Shown in pieces: positions 1 through 6,890 of a stretch of 18,120 bases of DNA. The first letter of the stretch is position 1; each line of letters opens with the position of its first letter. A program made the translations under genes and the position numbers. The DNA is taken from NCBI GenBank assembly GCA_037147235.1, contig JBAWVO010000116.1:1-18120 (forward strand), in the 5' to 3' direction. This stretch comes from JANXQG01 sp037147235 (GTDB lineage Bacteria; Planctomycetota; Planctomycetia; Pirellulales; Thermoguttaceae). The notes beneath the pieces were generated by a model. The model was given only the letters and a program-made list of their open reading frames with translations, ran no database searches and was not told where the DNA came from.

Positions 1-11
1 TGTTGACTTTT

Positions 12-124
12 CGGCTCTCCGCCAAGTTTGTGGTGCGGGCGTCTCGCCTGCCTGGCTCAACCACAACACCTTGGGCAGGCGGGACACCCGCACCACAATT
101 ATCCGCAAACCCGGTAGAGAGCCG
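12..124. repeat. Layered palindromic element (REP/MITE-like)
   Basis: A 26-nt left arm at 28-53 (TTGTGGTGCGGGC...) pairs with a right arm at 73-98 (...CCCGCACCACAA) around a 19-nt loop, with one true mismatch and two G.T wobbles. Outside it lie two more inverted pairs in register: GTTTG 26-30 with CAAAC 106-110, and CGGCTCTC 12-19 with GAGAGCCG 117-124. The nesting suggests a mobile or selfishly spread palindrome. From memory, the GTGGTGCGGGCG...GCCTGC core resembles intergenic repeats common in planctomycete genomes, but only one copy is in this window. Confidence 0.7.
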
Positions 125-182
125 ACTTTTCCAAAGCCGTGGTCATTGGCAACGAGTTTCGCCCCCCCTTGCGTGACTCCGC

Positions 183-308
183 ACAGAAGTGTACTGCTCG
201 CGGTTGAGACTGACACTAACCCGAAGCGCGAGCGAGGTTGCTAAGTCGTTGCCTCGCTTGCGCTTCGGGTTGGTATGGATTGGGACAATCTCAACCGCGG
301 ACAGAAGT
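183..308. repeat. Palindromic element with flanking 8-bp direct repeats
   Basis: The inner arms are 218-237 (AACCCGAAGCGCGAGCGAGG) and 252-271 (CCTCGCTTGCGCTTCGGGTT), 20 bp with one mismatch and a 14-nt loop. The outer arms CGCGGTTGAGA (199-209) and TCTCAACCGCG (289-299) are perfect. The octamer ACAGAAGT occurs on both sides (183-190 and 301-308) as a direct repeat, like a target-site duplication. The inner arm resembles an intergenic repeat type I associate with Pirellulales genomes. Confidence 0.7.
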
Positions 309-330
309 AGCTTGCCGGAAGTCTTGTAAC

Positions 331-354
331 ACGTAAAATTCGACGTAAAATTCG
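331..354 (+). repeat. 12-bp tandem direct repeat, two copies
   Basis: ACGTAAAATTCG occurs at 331-342 and again immediately at 343-354, ending five bases before the -35 box of the putative promoter at 360. It could be a protein-binding site upstream of the promoter or a simple duplication. Confidence 0.6.
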
Positions 355-359
355 ATGTA

Positions 360-388
360 TTGACAGTCTTTTAGCCGAATGATACTAT
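360..388 (+). promoter_or_regulatory. Putative sigma70-type promoter for the GH5-like gene
   Basis: A perfect -35 TTGACA (360-365) and a -10-like TACTAT (383-388, four of six consensus positions) are separated by 17 nt. The start codon at 574 lies about 180 nt downstream, so the leader would be long and would include the hairpin at 464-490. Confidence 0.4.
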
Positions 389-573
389 GGACTCAGGTAC
401 GCTTTGACACCCTCCTGACACATGCCTTCCTATGACAGAGGGGTGGACGAAAGGTGAAAACGGCCCTTCGATGCTCACGACACCGAAGGGTCTAGCCGCG
501 CGCCTGATATGGAGGTACGCAACATGTCCAATTCTATTGCGTGATGATCGTGACAGCAAGGAGAGTCTGGTAA

Positions 574-1710
574 ATGTTTCAAAGTCTTCATCGCACATTG
601 ATCGCCGTCCACCTGGTATTCCTCCTGGGCATTGCAGCCTTTGCAGGCGAGCGATGGCCCGAAAAGCAGGCAGCCGAATGGTACTCCGCCCAGCCATGGA
701 TGGTCGGGTGCAACTACACGCCGCGGACCGCGATTAACCAACTCGAGTTTTGGCAGGCCGATACATTCGATCCCAAGACGATCGATCAGGAACTCACCTG
801 GGCACAGGGCGTCGGCTTCAACGTGCTACGGGTCTACCTGCACGATATCCTCTATCAACAGGACGCCGACGGCTTCTTCAAACGCATGGACGAGTTCCTG
901 TCGATCTGTGAGAAGCATGGCATTCGCGTGATGTTTGTGCTGCTGGATGACTGCTGGGATCCCAACCCCAAGCCCGGCAAGCAACGCGAGCCCAGGCCCC
1001 ATGTCCACAATTCCGGCTGGTTGCAGTGTCCTGGAACGGCGATCCTCTCCAAACCTGAGCGGCATGACGAACTGAAACCCTACGTCCAGGGAGTGATCCG
1101 CCGATTCAAAGACGACAAGCGCGTGCTTTGCTGGGATCTCTACAACGAACCGGGTAACGACCAGAATTCAAAATACCCCGGCCAGGATCCGTCTTCAAAG
1201 GGCAAGCTCTCGGCACGGCTACTGGAAAAGGCATTCGACTGGGCTCGCCAGGTCAACCCGACCCAACCGCTGACGGCCGGGCTGTGGGAAGGCGACTGGG
1301 CTGATCCAAACAAAATGTCGCCGATCAACAAGCTGTGCGTCGAGCGGTCGGACATTATGACTTTCCACTGCTACAACGGCGGGGATGTCTTCAAGGCCCG
1401 CGCAGAAATTGTGCTGCGGCGCGATCGCCCCGCGATCTGTACCGAGTACCTCAACCGGAACACCGGTTGCACATTTCAGTCGGTGCTGCCGTATATGAAG
1501 GAAAAGCGGATCGGTGCGATCAATTGGGGCCTCGTGACGGGTAAAATCCAGACCCAATACCCCTGGTCGAGTTGGAATAGGAGCTTCAACGCCGAGCCGG
1601 CCACCTGGTTCCACGATATCCTCCGACCCGACGGCAAGCCGTTCAACCAGACGGAGATCGATCTGATCCGTCAGCTTACTTGCCGCGGCGGCGTATCCGC
1701 GAACCAGTAG
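574..1710 (+). CDS. Secreted glycoside hydrolase, cellulase (GH5)-like
   Basis: This is a predicted exported TIM-barrel glycosidase of the cellulase family (GH5-like, clan GH-A), often labelled cellulase or 1,4-beta-xylanase. Residues 1-24 form a Sec signal peptide ending AFA. The start is supported by AAGGAG at 558-563, ten bases before the ATG. LYNEPGN places the acid/base Glu at E192, HCYN (H265) matches the conserved His strand, CTEYLN places the nucleophile Glu at E291, and INWG (W318) is the usual final-strand Trp. The 99-residue spacing of the two Glu fits a retaining GH-A enzyme. At 378 residues it is a bare catalytic domain without a carbohydrate-binding module. It stands alone and is separated by 237 bp of repeats from the next operon. 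Substrate cannot be read from the sequence; beta-mannan, xylan and beta-glucan are all possible. Confidence 0.85.
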   Translation: MFQSLHRTLIAVHLVFLLGIAAFAGERWPEKQAAEWYSAQPWMVGCNYTPRTAINQLEFWQADTFDPKTIDQELTWAQGVGFNVLRVYLHDILYQQDADGFFKRMDEFLSICEKHGIRVMFVLLDDCWDPNPKPGKQREPRPHVHNSGWLQCPGTAILSKPERHDELKPYVQGVIRRFKDDKRVLCWDLYNEPGNDQNSKYPGQDPSSKGKLSARLLEKAFDWARQVNPTQPLTAGLWEGDWADPNKMSPINKLCVERSDIMTFHCYNGGDVFKARAEIVLRRDRPAICTEYLNRNTGCTFQSVLPYMKEKRIGAINWGLVTGKIQTQYPWSSWNRSFNAEPATWFHDILRPDGKPFNQTEIDLIRQLTCRGGVSANQ

Positions 1711-1760
1711 TCGGCGAATACAGGCCCTGGTCATAACCTTGCCAACTGCTGTCATCGAAC

Positions 1761-1884
1761 GGTGCGTTACGCGAACTGATCTAGTACAGCGGTAAGTGCT
1801 TTCAGCGTCTCGACTTCGTGCGCAACCCACCATTTGCCGGGCAGTTCGCTTCACGCACCCTACAACCCGCTGTAATGCTGAAAG
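1761..1884. repeat. Interleaved inverted repeats between hydrolase and oxidoreductase operon
   Basis: Three inverted pairs occur in the order A-B-C-A'-B'-C'. A is GGTGCGTTACGCGAACTG (1761-1778) with A' at 1842-1859, two mismatches in 18. B is TACAGCGG (1785-1792) with CCGCTGTA (1867-1874), perfect. C is GCTTTCAGC (1798-1806) with GCTGAAAG (1877-1884). Because the pairs cross, they cannot all form one simple hairpin. The block ends just before the promoter of the operon at 1948. Confidence 0.55.
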
Positions 1885-1886
1885 TC

Positions 1887-1914
1887 TTGTAATCGCGCAC
1901 GTTTCGGTTATACT
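1887..1914 (+). promoter_or_regulatory. Putative promoter of the 2-oxoacid oxidoreductase operon
   Basis: TTGTAA (1887-1892, four of six) and TATACT (1909-1914, five of six) are separated by 16 nt. Transcription would start near 1921, giving a leader of about 27 nt that contains the GGGAAAGG ribosome-binding site (1933-1940) for the ATG at 1948. Confidence 0.45.
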
Positions 1915-1947
1915 GAATGATCTGAGCATTGTGGGAAAGGTGTCGGC

Positions 1948-2535
1948 ATGGCAAGTGAAATGATCGAAATCCGGTGGCACGGACGCGGGGGCCAAGGCGC
2001 GAAGACTGCCGCTCAACTGGTGGCACAGGTAGCCCTGGAAGAGGGGCGATTCAGTCAAGGCTTCCCCGAGTACGGCCCGGAACGCATGGGTGCCCCGATT
2101 CGGGGATTCACCCGCGTGAGCGACGCGCCGATCCGCCTCCACTGCGCCATCGAACGGCCCGACGTGGTCGTCGTGCTGGACGACACACTGATCGGCATGC
2201 CGGTTATCACCGAGGGTGCCGATCACAAGACCATCTTCGTGATCAACACCATGCTGGCGGCCAGCGAGATCGGCGACAAGCTCAGAGGCGCGGTGGGCAA
2301 CCTAGTGGGCTCGTTGTACTGCGTCGATGCCACCAAAATTTCGATCGACGAACTCGGGCGTCCCATGCCGAACACGCCCATGATCGGTGCCCTGGTCAAA
2401 GCCACCGCCTGTATCTCCATCAGCGCGCTGAAGAAGGACATCCAAAAGAAGTTTCTCGCCAAGTTCGGCGAGCGCGTGGTGCGAGGCAACATCCGCGCCA
2501 TCGAGCGTGCTTATGAGGAGGTGCAGTCATCGTGA
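1948..2535 (+). CDS. 2-oxoacid:ferredoxin oxidoreductase, gamma subunit
   Basis: This is the gamma subunit (POR_N / PorG-VorC type) of a four-subunit 2-oxoacid:ferredoxin oxidoreductase, which oxidatively decarboxylates 2-oxoacids to acyl-CoA while reducing ferredoxin. The N-terminal strand and glycine loop WHGRGGQGAKTAAQ (residues 10-23) is the family signature. It is followed by FPEYGPERMGAP (residues 44-55), which is also typical. The length of 195 residues is usual for the subunit. It is the first gene of a six-gene plus-strand operon, with a GGGAAAGG ribosome-binding site, and its TGA overlaps the GTG of the delta subunit. Pyruvate, branched-chain and aryl-pyruvate enzymes share this subunit type, so the substrate is not decided. 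Confidence 0.92.
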   Translation: MASEMIEIRWHGRGGQGAKTAAQLVAQVALEEGRFSQGFPEYGPERMGAPIRGFTRVSDAPIRLHCAIERPDVVVVLDDTLIGMPVITEGADHKTIFVINTMLAASEIGDKLRGAVGNLVGSLYCVDATKISIDELGRPMPNTPMIGALVKATACISISALKKDIQKKFLAKFGERVVRGNIRAIERAYEEVQSS

Positions 2536-2819
2536 GCGAATTGCTGAGTTGGAAAGACATGCCCATCGGCGGGATCATCTTCGAGTCGGGCAGCAGCCAA
2601 CGCTACGTGACGGGCGGCTGGCGAACGTACAAACCGATCCACGCCCAGGATCGTTGCGTTCACTGCCTTCGCTGCTGGATCCTGTGCCCGGACTCCGCGG
2701 TGCTAGTCGAGAACGGCCGTGTGGTCGGGTTCGACTACGATCACTGCAAGGGGTGCGGGATCTGTGCCCGGGAATGTCCGGCCAAGTGTCACGCAATCGA
2801 GATGGAACTTGACAGGTAG
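2532..2819 (+). CDS. 2-oxoacid:ferredoxin oxidoreductase, delta (ferredoxin-like) subunit
   Basis: This 95-residue protein has two complete [4Fe-4S] motifs, C42-x2-C45-x2-C48-x3-C52-P and C72-x2-C75-x2-C78-x3-C82-P, as in the delta subunits (PorD/VorD) that pass electrons from the TPP site to free ferredoxin. An extra Cys lies at 86. The start is a GTG at 2532 that overlaps the gamma stop (GTGA), with GAGGAGG just upstream at 2517-2523, so translational coupling is likely. The N-terminal 40 residues before the first cluster are typical of delta subunits. The alpha gene follows four bases after the stop. Confidence 0.93.
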   Translation: MSELLSWKDMPIGGIIFESGSSQRYVTGGWRTYKPIHAQDRCVHCLRCWILCPDSAVLVENGRVVGFDYDHCKGCGICARECPAKCHAIEMELDR

Positions 2820-2823
2820 CCGC

Positions 2824-3999
2824 ATGAACAAACGAGTGCCCCTAACCGGGAACGACGCGGGTGCCGAGGCCCTGAAGGACGTGAATCCCGATGTGGCCGC
2901 GGTATTCCCCATCACACCGCAGACCGAGTTGATGCACCAGTTCGCGTCCTACGTCCACGACGGCGTGGTGGACACGGAATTGATCCTGGTCGAATCGGAG
3001 CACAGCGCCCAGAGCGCGTGTTTTGGCGCAGCGTCCGCCGGAGCGCGCACCGTCACGGCCACTTCGTCGCAGGGCTTGTTGCTGATGGCCGAGATCTGCG
3101 CCATTACCGCCGCTACGCGGCTGCCGGTGGTCATGCCGGTCGTCAACCGGGCAATCAGTGCGCCGGTCAATATCGGCTGCGACCATAGCGACTCGATGTT
3201 CCTTCGCGACGCCGGCTGGATCCAGTTGTACTGCGAAAACAGCCAGGAAGTCTACGACACGGTGGTTCAGGCGTTTCGGATCGGCGAGCACAAAGACGTA
3301 CTCCTACCGGTCATGGTGTGCCTCGACGGCTTCATCATCAGCCATACCATGGAGGGCGTGGAACTGATCGGGCCGGAGGCTGCGCGGCAGTTCGTGGGCG
3401 AGTACGACGCAGCCTTCCGTTTGCTCGACACGGCCAAGCCGATTACCGTCGGTCCGCTCCACCTGACCGACTACTACTTCGAGTGCAAGCGTCAGGTGGT
3501 TGAGGCCATGGCGACCGCACGGAGGGTCATCGTCGAAGTGGGCAAGGAGTACGGCCGCTTGACCGGCCGGGAGTACGCCATTTTCGAGCCGTATCGCCTC
3601 GACGATGCCGAGGTGGCGATCGTCGCCCTAGGCTCGACCTGCGGCACGGCCAAGGTGGCGGCGGATCGGGCTCGGGAAAAAGGCATCCGGGCCGGCGTCC
3701 TGAAACTGCGGTCTTTTCGGCCCTTCCCAGGCGAAGAAATCGCCGAAGCCCTCCGGCACGTCGGCGCGGTCGCCGTGTTGGATCGATCGATCTCCTATGG
3801 GCTGCCGGGCGGGCCGCTGTTTCACGAAGTCCGATCGTTTGCCAATGGAGGCGCGGTGCTGGTCAGCTACGTGTACGGCCTTGGCGGCCGGGACATCACC
3901 CCCAGCGACCTGCAAGGCGTGTTTGCCGAACTGGCTGCAAAACGGCAGTCCGGTGAGTCGGACGGAGTTTTTCGGTATATTGGTTTAAGGGAGTCGTAG
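2824..3999 (+). CDS. 2-oxoacid:ferredoxin oxidoreductase, alpha subunit
   Basis: This 391-residue protein is the alpha (pyrimidine-binding) subunit, PorA/VorB type. FPITPQTELMHQ (residues 28-39) is the conserved substrate-loop motif. VESEH (56-60) carries the Glu residues expected near the TPP aminopyrimidine, and the following SAGARTVTATSSQG and APVNIGCDHSDSM segments are family hallmarks. The C-terminal half has the transketolase-C-like domain II. The open frame extends upstream to 2719, but the ATG at 2824 gives an N-terminus that begins directly with the conserved domain and avoids a 100-bp overlap with the delta gene, so it is preferred. The ribosome-binding site is weak (AGG at 2814-2816), which fits coupling to the delta stop. 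The DHSDSM...RDAGWIQLY region resembles VorB-annotated proteins more than PorA, a weak hint at branched-chain substrates. Confidence 0.92.
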   Translation: MNKRVPLTGNDAGAEALKDVNPDVAAVFPITPQTELMHQFASYVHDGVVDTELILVESEHSAQSACFGAASAGARTVTATSSQGLLLMAEICAITAATRLPVVMPVVNRAISAPVNIGCDHSDSMFLRDAGWIQLYCENSQEVYDTVVQAFRIGEHKDVLLPVMVCLDGFIISHTMEGVELIGPEAARQFVGEYDAAFRLLDTAKPITVGPLHLTDYYFECKRQVVEAMATARRVIVEVGKEYGRLTGREYAIFEPYRLDDAEVAIVALGSTCGTAKVAADRAREKGIRAGVLKLRSFRPFPGEEIAEALRHVGAVAVLDRSISYGLPGGPLFHEVRSFANGGAVLVSYVYGLGGRDITPSDLQGVFAELAAKRQSGESDGVFRYIGLRES

Positions 4000-4007
4000 G
4001 GAAATCC

Positions 4008-4943
4008 ATGGCGATCAACCTGAAAGAAATGTCGGCCCAACCCGAGCTGCTGGTCGGTGGACACCGGTCCTGTGCCGGGTGCGCCGCGCCAGCCATCTTG
4101 CGTCAGGCCCTGCACGTGGCCGGGCCGGACACCATCGTGGGCTTCGCCACCGGATGCATGGAGGTCTCGACGACGATCTATCCCTACACCGCGTGGCGCG
4201 TGCCGTACATCCACTGCGCGTTTGAGAACTGCGCCGCGACCGTCAGCGGCGTGGAGGCCGCATACCGCGTGCTGCAGCGCAAGGGCCGGATTCCCGCGGA
4301 CAAGAAGATCAATTTCATCGCCTTTGGTGGGGACGGCGCCTCCTATGACATCGGTTTTCAGTCGCTCTCCGGCGCGATGGAACGCGGGCATCGGATGCTG
4401 TATGTGTGCTACGACAACAACGCCTACATGAACACCGGCACCCAGCGATCCAGCGCAACGCCCCGTGGGGCCATGACCAACACCAGTCCCAACGGCAGCG
4501 TCATTTCCGGCAAGCAGCAGACGCGCAAAGACCTCACGGCTTGCGTGCTGGCGCACAACATCCCTTACGTGGCCCAGGCTTCGGTCTCCAACCCCATCGA
4601 CTTCATGCGAAAGGTGGCACGCGCGCTGGAGATTGATGGTCCGTCGTTCATCAACATCCTGCAGCCCTGCCATCGGGGATGGGGCTGCAAGCCGGAAGAT
4701 TCCATCGAGTTGGCACGCCTTGCCGTCGCGACCCGGTGGTGGCCGCTCTACGAGGTTGACCACGGTCGGTGGAAAGTCAATAATAAGCCCAAGACCGTTG
4801 TACCCGTGATCGATTGGTTCAAGATCCAAACCCGATTCAAGAACATGGTTGCCGGCGACCGGGATGGAATCCTTGCCTGGCACCAGGAACAAGTGGACAA
4901 AGCATGGACCGAGCTTTTGGAGAAAGAGGAGAGGAGCCAATGA
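4008..4943 (+). CDS. 2-oxoacid:ferredoxin oxidoreductase, beta (TPP-binding) subunit
   Basis: This 311-residue protein binds thiamine pyrophosphate and the proximal [4Fe-4S] cluster. The TPP/Mg motif GDG...NN is complete (G108-D109-G110 to N137-N138, YDNNAYMNTG). Four cysteines sit where beta subunits ligate the cluster: C22 and C25 (SCAGC), C50 (TGCMEV) and C221 (LQPCHRGW). It starts eight bases after the alpha stop, with TAGGGA as ribosome-binding site. Its TGA overlaps the ATG of the phosphotransacylase gene (ATGA), so the two enzymes are translationally coupled. All residues needed for activity appear present; the acyl specificity is unknown. Confidence 0.93.
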   Translation: MAINLKEMSAQPELLVGGHRSCAGCAAPAILRQALHVAGPDTIVGFATGCMEVSTTIYPYTAWRVPYIHCAFENCAATVSGVEAAYRVLQRKGRIPADKKINFIAFGGDGASYDIGFQSLSGAMERGHRMLYVCYDNNAYMNTGTQRSSATPRGAMTNTSPNGSVISGKQQTRKDLTACVLAHNIPYVAQASVSNPIDFMRKVARALEIDGPSFINILQPCHRGWGCKPEDSIELARLAVATRWWPLYEVDHGRWKVNNKPKTVVPVIDWFKIQTRFKNMVAGDRDGILAWHQEQVDKAWTELLEKEERSQ

Positions 4944-5923
4944 GCCACGGCCAGCTTCCTTGGGAACGGCTGACACGGGTCACCGATCTGCTTGAAATCG
5001 CGGGGCGATTGAGCCCCTCCACGGCGGTCCTGCCGGGCGGCCATCGCGTCGAGGACCTGCGCCTGGTCGAGTCTGCTCGGGACCATGGGTTCGTGGACCG
5101 CATTATTCTGGTGGGCCAGAAGGACCGCATGGCCGACGCAGTGAAAGAGGCGGGAATCGATGTGGCCGCGGACGACATGATCGCGGCCGATGGCGAAGAG
5201 CAGATCGCTGCGGCCACGATCAAGGTGTTGAAGGCCGGGGGCGTGGATATCGTGCTCAAGGGCGACATTTCCACCCCAGTGATAAATCGCCATATCCTGC
5301 CGCTGGCCGTCCGGCCAACCGTGAGCTTGGCGACCATATTTGATGCGGCCCCGATTGCCGGTGGGCGCCCGATGTTGCTGACCGACGCAGGCGTGACCAC
5401 GGTGTGTGATTTGAAACGCATGATTGACCTAGTCAGCAATGCCGTTGACGTTGCCCAGGCGGTGATGGGGATTGAACGGCCTCGCGTGGCCATCCTTTCG
5501 GCCAACGAGAAGCAGATCGCGTCCTTGCCCTCCACGCGCATGGGGCTGGAACTGGCAAGCCGCGATTGGCAAAACGCCGTGGTGTGCGGCCCGCTGTCGT
5601 TCGATCTGGCCACCGATCCCGCTTCCGTGGCAATCAAGGGGATGCCCGACCTGCCCGGTGCCCTGGAGGTGGCTGGCAGGGCGGACGTGCTGGTCTGCCC
5701 CGGAATTGACACGGCCAATGTCCTCTACAAAATGATTGCTGCCTTGGACAAGTACGGCGAGGCATCGCTGGCGAGCATCACCGTCGGGTTTCCCGTGCCG
5801 TACGTCATCTTATCGCGATCGGACACGCTGGAAACTCGATTGGCGTCGATCGCGCTGTGCGCCATCTATGCCCGACGAAGACCTCAGGACTTTTTGAAGC
5901 CAGGAGAACATGCAGATGAGTAA
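4940..5923 (+). CDS. Phosphate acetyl/butyryltransferase-family enzyme (Ptb-like)
   Basis: This 327-residue protein belongs to the PTA_PTB family, which exchanges CoA for phosphate on an acyl group (acyl-CoA + Pi to acyl-phosphate + CoA). LKGDISTPVINRHIL, the DAGVTTVCDLKRMIDLVSNA stretch and ILSANEK are characteristic of the phosphate butyryltransferase branch. The length is close to single-domain enzymes of this family and lacks the DRTGG/N-terminal domains of long Pta proteins. The ATG at 4940 overlaps the beta-subunit stop and is preceded by a strong GAGGAGAGGAG (4927-4937); an upstream in-frame ATG at 4814 would lie inside the beta gene and is rejected. Its place behind a 2-oxoacid oxidoreductase suggests that it uses the acyl-CoA made by that enzyme. 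No acetate or butyrate kinase is seen in the window, so how the acyl-phosphate would be used is open. Confidence 0.88.
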   Translation: MSHGQLPWERLTRVTDLLEIAGRLSPSTAVLPGGHRVEDLRLVESARDHGFVDRIILVGQKDRMADAVKEAGIDVAADDMIAADGEEQIAAATIKVLKAGGVDIVLKGDISTPVINRHILPLAVRPTVSLATIFDAAPIAGGRPMLLTDAGVTTVCDLKRMIDLVSNAVDVAQAVMGIERPRVAILSANEKQIASLPSTRMGLELASRDWQNAVVCGPLSFDLATDPASVAIKGMPDLPGALEVAGRADVLVCPGIDTANVLYKMIAALDKYGEASLASITVGFPVPYVILSRSDTLETRLASIALCAIYARRRPQDFLKPGEHADE

Positions 5924-6401
5924 TCGAGAGATGTGTCGATGGGTTTTCCGTGCCCATGTGCTCGACCGAGCTGGGGCACTGACCAGCATCGCTTCCGCCT
6001 TCAGCAACGAAGGCGTCAGCATCGACACGATTGTCGGCCACGGGATTGAGCAACGCGCGGGAGTGGACGGGAGTGTGGTACTCACCTTCTATTGCAGTGA
6101 GGCCAATAAGGACAAGATGGTCCGTAAGGTCAAACGCCTCAGCAAGGTAATTCGACTGGAGGAGCATCCCTATGAGTCGCAGAGCCTGCGAAAATCGGCC
6201 CTCATCCGCTGCAATCGGCAACTTAAACCACGCGACGTGGTGGGCGAAACGGCGTTCCTAACCAGTGAACTGGTGAAGAGCGACGCCCACGGATGGACGT
6301 ACCTTCTGGCCGGCTCGCCCAGTGACCTCGACCCCGTGCTGGAAAGCCTGGAGGCCGCCGGCATCGTCAAAGACGTGATCTATTCGGTGCTTAGCCTTTA
6401 A
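5916..6401 (+). CDS. Stand-alone ACT-domain protein, IlvH/IlvN-like
   Basis: This 161-residue protein begins with an ACT domain (about residues 8-75), a small ligand-binding fold that usually senses amino acids. HVLDRAGALTSIASAFSNEG resembles the N-terminus of the acetolactate synthase regulatory subunit IlvH/IlvN. The rest (about 85-161) resembles the C-terminal part of IlvH (RKSALIRC, then an alpha/beta stretch ending in DVIYSVLSL). The ATG at 5916 sits nine bases after AGGAG (5902-5906) and is preferred over an ATG at 5910, which would be only three bases away. Either start overlaps the end of the phosphotransacylase gene. No acetolactate synthase large subunit is nearby, so it may regulate the oxidoreductase or the phosphotransacylase instead. 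That role is inference from position. Confidence 0.8.
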   Translation: MSNREMCRWVFRAHVLDRAGALTSIASAFSNEGVSIDTIVGHGIEQRAGVDGSVVLTFYCSEANKDKMVRKVKRLSKVIRLEEHPYESQSLRKSALIRCNRQLKPRDVVGETAFLTSELVKSDAHGWTYLLAGSPSDLDPVLESLEAAGIVKDVIYSVLSL

Positions 6402-6512
6402 TAAGTTTTACTGGCCCGGCGATGCTCGCGCCGAACCGCAGCGGCTAATGACTGGCAGGATTTTTTCGTCTGTTTTGTCTGTTTGGTGGCTATCCTTTGT
6501 GTTCATCTGCCA

Positions 6513-6878
6513 TTACAGCCGGTCATACTTCCGCGCGGTTCCTCGCGATTTTTCCACCGAGTACCGCTCCGCGTTGATCGCCATCTTCTCCTGCACGGCC
6601 TGGGCTATATCGATTCCGGCGACATTGGCGAACTCGGCCAGCAAGAGCAGTACATCGGCCACCTCGAATCGGATTTCCCGCAGCGATTGTGCGTCGCTCA
6701 GGACGTCCGCATCGTGGTCCTGCTCGCTCCAGCGGAAATGGGCCATCAGTTCGGCCGCTTCGGAAACCAGGGCCATGGCCACATTCTTGGCGCTGTGAAA
6801 CTGCTGCCAGTCGCGCTCGGCGGTGAACTGGGCAATTGTGTTCTTCACGTCTTGCAGGGTTGTTTCGCTGTCGTTCAT
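6513..6878 (-). CDS. MazG-like nucleotide pyrophosphohydrolase
   Basis: This 121-residue all-alpha protein is of the MazG / RS21-C6 (dCTPase-like) superfamily, which hydrolyses (d)NTPs to monophosphate and pyrophosphate. The metal-binding pattern is complete: E40-x2-E43 (SEAAELMAHFRW) and E72-x2-D75 (EVADVLLLL). K31-N32 precedes the first helix as in the family, and HFRW resembles the RS21-C6/dCTPase branch. The start is supported by GAGGTGAG, which overlaps the end of the DUF433 gene 12 nt upstream, so the two form an operon. It could be a house-cleaning enzyme for damaged nucleotides, or a stress enzyme like E. coli MazG. It converges with the ACT gene across 111 bp that holds a run of six T but no clear terminator hairpin. 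Confidence 0.88.
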   Translation of the reverse strand: MNDSETTLQDVKNTIAQFTAERDWQQFHSAKNVAMALVSEAAELMAHFRWSEQDHDADVLSDAQSLREIRFEVADVLLLLAEFANVAGIDIAQAVQEKMAINAERYSVEKSRGTARKYDRL

Positions 6879-6890
6879 TGCATGCTCACC

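Larger units (their letters stand above)
1..573. other. Gene-free stretch upstream of the GH5-like gene
   Basis: I see no convincing gene here. The stretch holds two separate palindromic elements (12-124 and 199-299), a 12-bp tandem repeat (331-354), a sigma70-like promoter (360-388) and a 7-bp hairpin (CCCTTCG at 464-470 with CGAAGGG at 484-490) in the presumed leader of the hydrolase at 574. A short open frame at 432-737 overlaps the hydrolase in another frame and resembles no protein family I know. Confidence 0.7.

Noticed and set aside
432..737. Small plus-strand open frame before and across the GH5-like start
   Set aside because: It overlaps the signal peptide and early coding region in another frame and has no family resemblance or ribosome-binding site of note.
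1219..2226. 335-codon minus-strand open frame across the hydrolase end and gamma subunit start
   Set aside because: It spans two supported plus-strand genes and the repeat-rich spacer, and has no recognisable domain.
3867..4976. Long minus-strand open frame opposite the beta subunit gene
   Set aside because: It lies antisense to a certain gene with full TPP and cluster motifs, and its translation resembles no family; it arises from GC-rich codon bias.
4837..5718. 293-codon minus-strand open frame opposite the phosphotransacylase
   Set aside because: Low-complexity Ser/Arg-rich translation typical of antisense frames; the plus-strand gene is clear.
6402..6512. Possible terminator between the ACT and MazG-like genes
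   Set aside because: There is a run of six T and a weak CGGCG/CGCCG pairing, but they are about 30 nt apart and form no convincing terminator.
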